A stretch of 7,796 bases of DNA from Flavobacteriaceae bacterium. Lineage in GTDB: Bacteria; Bacteroidota; Bacteroidia; Flavobacteriales; Flavobacteriaceae. The DNA is taken from the NCBI GenBank assembly GCA_002703065.1, contig PAEO01000010.1:55342-63137 (forward strand). The letters are read 5' to 3'. A program made the position numbers and the translations under genes. Positions 1-4,858 of this stretch are shown one piece after another (the stretch's first letter is position 1; every line of letters starts with the position of its first letter). Below the pieces are notes generated by a model. That model saw only the letters and a program-made list of their open reading frames with translations, did not search any database and had not been told where the DNA came from.

Positions 1-7
1 CCTCTTT

Positions 8-91
8 GGAGAGGTGCCAGAGTGGTAATGGAGCAGATTGCTAATCTGTCGACGGGTAACTGTCGCCAGGGTTCGAATCCCTGTCTCTCCG
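8..91 (+). tRNA. tRNA-Ser, anticodon GCU
   Basis: This is a complete class II tRNA that reads AGC/AGU serine codons. The acceptor stem is 8-14 paired with 84-90 (seven pairs, the last a G-U), with discriminator G91. The D-arm stem is 17-19 with 29-31. The anticodon stem is 33-37 with 45-49, and its loop TTGCTAA carries GCT at 40-42. The long variable arm typical of serine tRNAs is at 50-66, with CGAC pairing to GTCG. The T arm is 67-83, with a five-pair stem and loop TTCGAAT. The 3' CCA is not encoded (GCAAAA follows), so it must be added after transcription. The gene's promoter lies before the window or it is the last gene of a transcript starting there. Confidence 0.97.
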
Positions 92-95
92 CAAA

Positions 96-124
96 ACCCT
101 TATAAGTCATTGATTTATAAGGGT
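96..124 (+). terminator. Hairpin terminator after tRNA-Ser
   Basis: ACCCTTATAA (96-105) pairs perfectly with TTATAAGGGT (115-124), giving a 10-bp stem around a 9-base loop five bases after the tRNA. The sequence after it, AATTTATTTC, is T-rich but not a clean T-run, and AAAA precedes the stem. It probably ends the tRNA transcript. The A before and T after the GC-rich base of the stem could also let it work weakly on the other strand, but no - strand gene ends here. Confidence 0.75.
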
Positions 125-140
125 AATTTATTTCAACTAA

Positions 141-171
141 ATTGATTGATATTATATCATAAATATTTTTG
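141..171 (+). promoter_or_regulatory. Candidate Bacteroidota-type promoter for the lipoprotein sulfatase
   Basis: TATTTTTG at 164-171 fits the -7 consensus TAnnTTTG of the Bacteroidota primary sigma factor exactly. ATTG at 141-144 matches three of four bases of the -33 element TTTG, with a 19-base spacer, which is in the usual range. Transcription would start near 178 and leave a leader of about 115 bases before the ATG at 293. A 13-base perfect palindrome lies in the spacer. In DNA this A/T-rich such a match can arise by chance, so this is a candidate only. Confidence 0.38.
147..159. repeat. 13-bp palindrome, possible operator
   Basis: TGATAT (147-152) and ATATCA (154-159) are perfect inverted copies around one central T. 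The site falls between the candidate -33 and -7 promoter elements, where a bound repressor would block transcription. No regulator gene is visible in the window. A/T-rich palindromes of this length are not rare by chance. Confidence 0.3.
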
Positions 172-292
172 AATTAAACATAAATTTCAGGAATATGATA
201 AGAATACCTAAAAATTTATTCTACCAATTTTTAAAAAGATTTAGAATTAAAAAAGTTTTAACTTCTGTAATTTTAATATATTAAATTATATA

Positions 293-1864
293 ATGTATCA
301 ACTAATTTATTACAGAAAATTGAGATTAAGTTTATTCCTAATATTTATATTTTGGGGATGTCAGAATGAAAATTTTATTAAAGAAAGCCAAAAACTTAAT
401 GTTCTTTTTTTAGTTGCTGATGATTTAAATTGTGATTTAGGAACTTATGGCAATTCGCAGGTAGTAAGTCCCAACATTGATAAATTGGCTGAGGAAGGAA
501 CTCTTTTTGGAAATGCTCATGTTCAATATCCATTATGTGGACCATCAAGAGCTTCATTCATGACTGGAATGTATGCAGATCAAACTTTGATCACAAAAAA
601 CAACGTTCTCTTGAGAACTACTGTGCCGGATATCATATCTATGGGTCAAAGGTTTAGACAGCAAGGTTACAGGTCTGTAAGAATTGGTAAAATTTATCAT
701 TACGACAATCCCAGTGCAATTGGAACCTCTGGTGCAGATGATATATATACATGGGATCAAACAATTAACCCTTATGGAAGAGATAAAATTGAGGAATTTA
801 AAATTAATACTTTAACACCAAGACAATATGGAGGTACTTTGAGCTGGTTATCAGCTGAGGGAAATGACAATGAACAAACCGATGGAATTGCTGCAACTGA
901 AGCAATAGAGCAATTAGAATATTTTTCTAAAACAGGAAAAAAATTCTTTTTGGCAGTGGGAATGTATAGACCACATACTCCGTTTGTAGCACCAAAAAAA
1001 TATTTCAAATTATATAATAGAGACTCCATTCATATCCCATACGATGGAAGTAGTAAAGAATATCTTGAAACGATTCCAAAAGCGGCAGCAAATTCAATAA
1101 GATTTAAAAAAAATCAAAATCTACTCAATTTAAGATCTAACAAAAAACTAGCCCAAGAGATCAAAGAAGCCTATTATGCAACAACGTCTTTTGTCGATGC
1201 TCAGATTGGAAGAATATTAAAAAAACTAAAAGAAACTGGTTTAGATAAAAACACAATAGTAGTTTTTACATCTGATCATGGATATCATTTGGGAGAACAT
1301 GGACACTGGCAAAAACAAACTCTTTTTGAGAATTCCACAAGAGTGCCTCTTATTTTTTCTGGCCCAGGAATTAAAAGAAATGTTAAAATAAACAAGTCTG
1401 CTGTAGAGTTAATAGATATTTATCCAACTTTGATGGATCTAACAGGTATTGAGACACCAGATCATGTAGTTGGAAAAAGTTTAAAACCAATATTTAATAA
1501 TAAAAAAATCAAAATCAGAAATGGTGCTCTAACAAAATGGAAAAATGGATATTCAATGAAAACTGAAGATTTTAGAATTACTAAATGGGAAATTAATGAA
1601 GAATTTGAATATGAACTTTATGATCATAAAATAGATAAAGAAGAATTGATTAACCTGGCTAGTAATTTGACTTACTCAGAAATATTTGATTCACTCAAGT
1701 TAAAACTTAATGAAAGAATATCAAATTCAAAAATTAAACCTAGGGCAATTGGAAGACAAATTAAACAAAATACCATTCCTAAAGCTTCAAATTTAACTCA
1801 TGGAGATATCTATGATAAGAATGGTCAAAGAATTTATCTTAAGAAAGATATTAATGAAATTTAA
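293..1864 (+). CDS. Iduronate-2-sulfatase-like lipoprotein sulfatase
   Basis: This 523-residue formylglycine-dependent sulfatase would hydrolyse sulfate esters on a glycan. A basic, hydrophobic N-terminus ends in FWGC, so Cys23 is a likely lipidation site and the protein is probably anchored in the outer membrane. The catalytic motif is CGPSR at 82-86, with Cys82 the residue converted to formylglycine. Other active-site residues match human IDS in motif and spacing: D43/D44 and D328/H329 (TSDHG) for calcium, K133 and H136 (GKIYH), H228 (RPHTPF) and K341 (HWQKQT). The length is close to human IDS (550 residues). About 65 residues follow the usual closing motif ELYDH. ATG 293 is the first usable start in a frame open only from 251, and no Shine-Dalgarno sequence is present. 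It is transcribed separately from, and converges on, the SusC/SusD operon. The family and fold are clear, but the substrate is not: algal sulfated polysaccharides or glycosaminoglycans are both possible. Confidence 0.93.
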   Translation: MYQLIYYRKLRLSLFLIFIFWGCQNENFIKESQKLNVLFLVADDLNCDLGTYGNSQVVSPNIDKLAEEGTLFGNAHVQYPLCGPSRASFMTGMYADQTLITKNNVLLRTTVPDIISMGQRFRQQGYRSVRIGKIYHYDNPSAIGTSGADDIYTWDQTINPYGRDKIEEFKINTLTPRQYGGTLSWLSAEGNDNEQTDGIAATEAIEQLEYFSKTGKKFFLAVGMYRPHTPFVAPKKYFKLYNRDSIHIPYDGSSKEYLETIPKAAANSIRFKKNQNLLNLRSNKKLAQEIKEAYYATTSFVDAQIGRILKKLKETGLDKNTIVVFTSDHGYHLGEHGHWQKQTLFENSTRVPLIFSGPGIKRNVKINKSAVELIDIYPTLMDLTGIETPDHVVGKSLKPIFNNKKIKIRNGALTKWKNGYSMKTEDFRITKWEINEEFEYELYDHKIDKEELINLASNLTYSEIFDSLKLKLNERISNSKIKPRAIGRQIKQNTIPKASNLTHGDIYDKNGQRIYLKKDINEI

Positions 1865-3279
1865 TGGTACGAGTTAATATTATCTAAACTTTTTTGTCTC
1901 CAAGTTATTCCAGGCTTCCATTTTGGAGCTTTTACATTTTTTAAATAATTATTCAATTTTGATTCTAATTTTTGAACAATCTTTTTTCTTTTAAGAGCTA
2001 AATTATTATTTTCTCTCATATCATTTTTTAAATTAAATAATTTAGTTTCATCGTTGTCGTAAAACTTAATTAGCTTCATTGTATCTACAATTATTGCTGA
2101 ATGAGCTCTTTCTAAAGCTATCTTGTTTTCATATGGAACATGAAAGATGATTCCATCGAAATTTCTTTTAATCTTTTTACTTTTATTAAATAAAATATCT
2201 TTAAAGCTGCCACCATCTAAGTTTTTTTGATTTAAATCATTATTTCCTCCGGCTAAATCTACAATTGTTGGCAATAAATCTGAAAAAGATATTGGTATTT
2301 GAGACTGTGAGCTTTCTTTTATTTTTGGTCCCTTAATTATAAATGGAACCCTAATACCACCTTCGTTAGCATCCCATTTTCCTCTGCTCAAAGGGTAATT
2401 AAAACCATTTTTATAATTTTTTCTTGGTAATATGTTCGGAACAGATCCATTGTCGGAACTGTAAATTAAATATGTATTTTTTTCAATACCTAATTCCTTT
2501 ATCTTATCGATAATATAACCAATACTAGTGTCTAAATCCTCAGTCATTGAAGCCAGACCTAAGTTATTGTGAATAGCACCTGGTTTTTTCTTACTATATT
2601 TTTGAAAAGTTTCCTCTCTCATTATTAAATCTGAATGTATTGCATAGTGAGATATTTGAATGTAAAATGGTTTTTTATTTTCAAAGCTTTTATTTATGAA
2701 GTTTATAGCTTTTTCTGTTGTGCTAAAAATTTTTTTTGGGTCTTCATCAAAATTATTTCCCCATTGTAATTTTTTTGAATTATAATTAAAACCTCCATTT
2801 ATATTTTTGGTGGGTCCATCACTAATATCATATCCAAAAGTCTTTGGATTAGAGTCCATACCCCATTTCCCAAAATGAGCAGTTTGATAATTATGATTTA
2901 TTTTTTTTAATAATTTCGGGATTGTAAAATCAGTATTATGATTAATATGTTTTGTATCCATTCCAACTCTAATCATTTTTAGTCTAGCTGGGGTTTGACC
3001 AAACTGGATACTGTATCTGGAGGGTGCACAAACCGGTGCACTTGAATAGGCGTACGAAAATTTAATACCTTCTTTAGCTAATTTTTCAATATTAGGTGTT
3101 TCGTAAAAATCACTTTTAGACATTTTAAGCCCATTCATCATTTCTACAGAGGTACCATTCCATCCTTGATCATCAACTAGAATAAAAATAAAATTTGGGG
3201 ATTCATTTTGACCTTGAGAAATTGAGATTTTTATTATTAATAAGCAAAGCAATGAAATCAAATTTCTTATAGAAATCAT
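1861..3279 (-). CDS. Secreted arylsulfatase-type sulfatase, third gene of the Sus operon
   Basis: This 472-residue sulfatase of the alkaline phosphatase superfamily has an N-terminal Sec signal peptide (about 1-23; hydrophobic core 8-20) and no convincing lipobox, so it is probably periplasmic. The maturation motif is CAPSR at 84-88, with Cys84 the formylglycine precursor. D36/D37 and D276/N277 (SSDNG) should bind calcium. K138 (FGKWG), H215 and K301 (RGKWDANEGG) are the likely sulfate-binding residues. Two positions differ from the textbook pattern: GKWG where many sulfatases have GKWH, and IQFG where LTG is usual. A C-terminal subdomain (about 375-472) carries the usual KLFNLKND segment. 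The gene starts three bases after the SusD stop, so it is co-transcribed and possibly translationally coupled. Its own stop overlaps that of the convergent sulfatase. It resembles the first sulfatase only in the shared fold motifs. Its substrate cannot be deduced. Confidence 0.93.
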   Translation of the reverse strand: MISIRNLISLLCLLIIKISISQGQNESPNFIFILVDDQGWNGTSVEMMNGLKMSKSDFYETPNIEKLAKEGIKFSYAYSSAPVCAPSRYSIQFGQTPARLKMIRVGMDTKHINHNTDFTIPKLLKKINHNYQTAHFGKWGMDSNPKTFGYDISDGPTKNINGGFNYNSKKLQWGNNFDEDPKKIFSTTEKAINFINKSFENKKPFYIQISHYAIHSDLIMREETFQKYSKKKPGAIHNNLGLASMTEDLDTSIGYIIDKIKELGIEKNTYLIYSSDNGSVPNILPRKNYKNGFNYPLSRGKWDANEGGIRVPFIIKGPKIKESSQSQIPISFSDLLPTIVDLAGGNNDLNQKNLDGGSFKDILFNKSKKIKRNFDGIIFHVPYENKIALERAHSAIIVDTMKLIKFYDNDETKLFNLKNDMRENNNLALKRKKIVQKLESKLNNYLKNVKAPKWKPGITWRQKSLDNINSYH

Positions 3280-3282
3280 GAT

Positions 3283-4851
3283 TTAATTAATTTGATTATT
3301 GGTTGAAATTTCAATAAGTGGTATCGGCCAAAAATAATCTTCAGGTTGTCTTGCCCCTTCAACGGGTCCGTGAATTAGTTTACAATATTCATCATAAACA
3401 CCAAACCTTGTTAAATCAAAAAATCTATGTCCTTCCATATAGAGCTCAACTGCACGCTCTTTTAATAATTCTTTTCTAAAAGAGTTCATGTCTAAAGAGG
3501 AATAATCTACATCAATCATTTCAACTCTATTTCTCAAAATATTTATATCGAAATTTGCTGCAGATGGATCAGAATTAATCTCAGCATTGGCTTCTGCTCT
3601 CATTAAATAAACATCTGCAAGTCTGATAACATGCCAATTTTGCCTACTAGTATATTCTGTAGTAGCTTCAGTATCAATATATTTTGCAGTCCATATTTGC
3701 CATAACATTCCTGCATTATTTCCTGTTTCTTTAATTGTTGGAAGATAACCAATGTACCAGGGATTTATGTTAAAAATCCTTTCGCTTGTCTCATATTGAG
3801 TTATTATTGAATGTTGGAATCTATTGTCGTATTTATTGATCCTGTTGTTTATAAAAATCCCTTTAAGCTTATTTGTTCCTCCAAATCCACTTCCAGATAA
3901 ACCCGCGTTTCTTGGGCAAAATATATTTGACAAAGCAGTCCCCTGACCGGTTAATGATGATCCTTGAACATCAAAAATCATCTCAGGGTTATTTCCATTA
4001 TCAGCTTTAAAAATAGTTTCCCATTCTTCAAGATTTTCAGACAATTTAAATCCTAAACCATTAATTGCGGAATCACTTTCTTTCAAAGCATGTTGATAAT
4101 AACTTATGTAAGACTCTGGAAATTCTAGATACAAGTTGTTTCCAACAACTCCATCACTGGCACTTCTTTTGGCTGATGCAATTCTAGTGTAAACTTTTGC
4201 TAATAGAGCATGTGCAGCAGTCTTTGTTACCCTCCCAAGATTATTAGTGTAATTATCTCTAGATTCGTTTCTGTCCCAGCAAAAGTTTGCAGAAAAATTT
4301 AAATCATCTATAATAACATCATAAATTTTTACGATTGAAGAAACGGGTAATCCTTGATTATCACCAGACTGAATAGGTTGAGTTCTCAAAGGAACTTCTC
4401 CAAAACAACGAACTAGATTAAAATAGTTTAAAGCTCTTAAAAATTTTGCTTCTCCGATAATTCTATTTTTTAATTCTTCATTCATGTCAATATCTTGAAC
4501 ATTAGCAATTACGTTGTTTGCATCTCTAATCCCTAAATAAAGTTCCTTCCATAAATTATTAATATTTTGATTTGACGATGTAACAACACCAGTTTTAAAT
4601 TCTTTAAACAAGTAAGAAGACCAACCTTGGTCAGACGAGGCAAAAAGAGTAGATATAAATCCTTGTTTGTAATATCCATTTCCACTTTTCAATCTTGCAT
4701 AGACGGATGTTAATGCTGCTAAAGCGTCTGTTTCATTTTTATAAAAGTTTTCAGTACTTGGTTGAGTAAAAGGTTCTTCGTCGAGAACATTACAAGAATG
4801 ATTTGAAATAATAAAAAAAATTATTAAACAGTATGCTAAATTTTTATTCAT
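3283..4851 (-). CDS. SusD/RagB-family glycan-binding lipoprotein
   Basis: This 522-residue surface lipoprotein should bind an oligosaccharide and act as the lid over the neighbouring SusC pore. The signal peptide ends in NHSC, giving lipidated Cys20, followed by the family-typical NVLDEEPFTQPS segment (21-32). Helical, TPR-like regions include about 40-150 (with EAKFLRALNYFNLVRCFGEVP at 134-154) and 210-265. The C-terminal RagB/SusD domain shows HVIRLADVYLMRAEANAE (407-424) and ERAVELYMEGHRFFDLTRFG (465-484), and ends in the usual WPIPLIEI (508-515). Length is normal for the family. The ATG lies seven bases after the SusC stop with an A-rich leader and no Shine-Dalgarno sequence. The binding residues of SusD proteins are poorly conserved, so the glycan cannot be read from sequence; the sulfatases on the same locus point to a sulfated one. 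Confidence 0.97.
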   Translation of the reverse strand: MNKNLAYCLIIFFIISNHSCNVLDEEPFTQPSTENFYKNETDALAALTSVYARLKSGNGYYKQGFISTLFASSDQGWSSYLFKEFKTGVVTSSNQNINNLWKELYLGIRDANNVIANVQDIDMNEELKNRIIGEAKFLRALNYFNLVRCFGEVPLRTQPIQSGDNQGLPVSSIVKIYDVIIDDLNFSANFCWDRNESRDNYTNNLGRVTKTAAHALLAKVYTRIASAKRSASDGVVGNNLYLEFPESYISYYQHALKESDSAINGLGFKLSENLEEWETIFKADNGNNPEMIFDVQGSSLTGQGTALSNIFCPRNAGLSGSGFGGTNKLKGIFINNRINKYDNRFQHSIITQYETSERIFNINPWYIGYLPTIKETGNNAGMLWQIWTAKYIDTEATTEYTSRQNWHVIRLADVYLMRAEANAEINSDPSAANFDINILRNRVEMIDVDYSSLDMNSFRKELLKERAVELYMEGHRFFDLTRFGVYDEYCKLIHGPVEGARQPEDYFWPIPLIEISTNNQIN

Positions 4852-4858
4852 TTATTTA

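Noticed and set aside
253..264. Inverted repeat AAGTT-TT-AACTT in the sulfatase leader
   Set aside because: Five A/T-rich base pairs with a two-base loop is too short and weak to claim as an operator or riboswitch.
289..294. TATAAT as a -10 promoter box
   Set aside because: It overlaps the sulfatase start codon and Bacteroidota promoters use TAnnTTTG; it is explained by A/T richness.
554..1029. Short - strand open frames opposite the first sulfatase (554-760, 772-1029)
   Set aside because: They lie inside a clearly conserved sulfatase, have no recognisable domain or leader, and are shadows of that gene.
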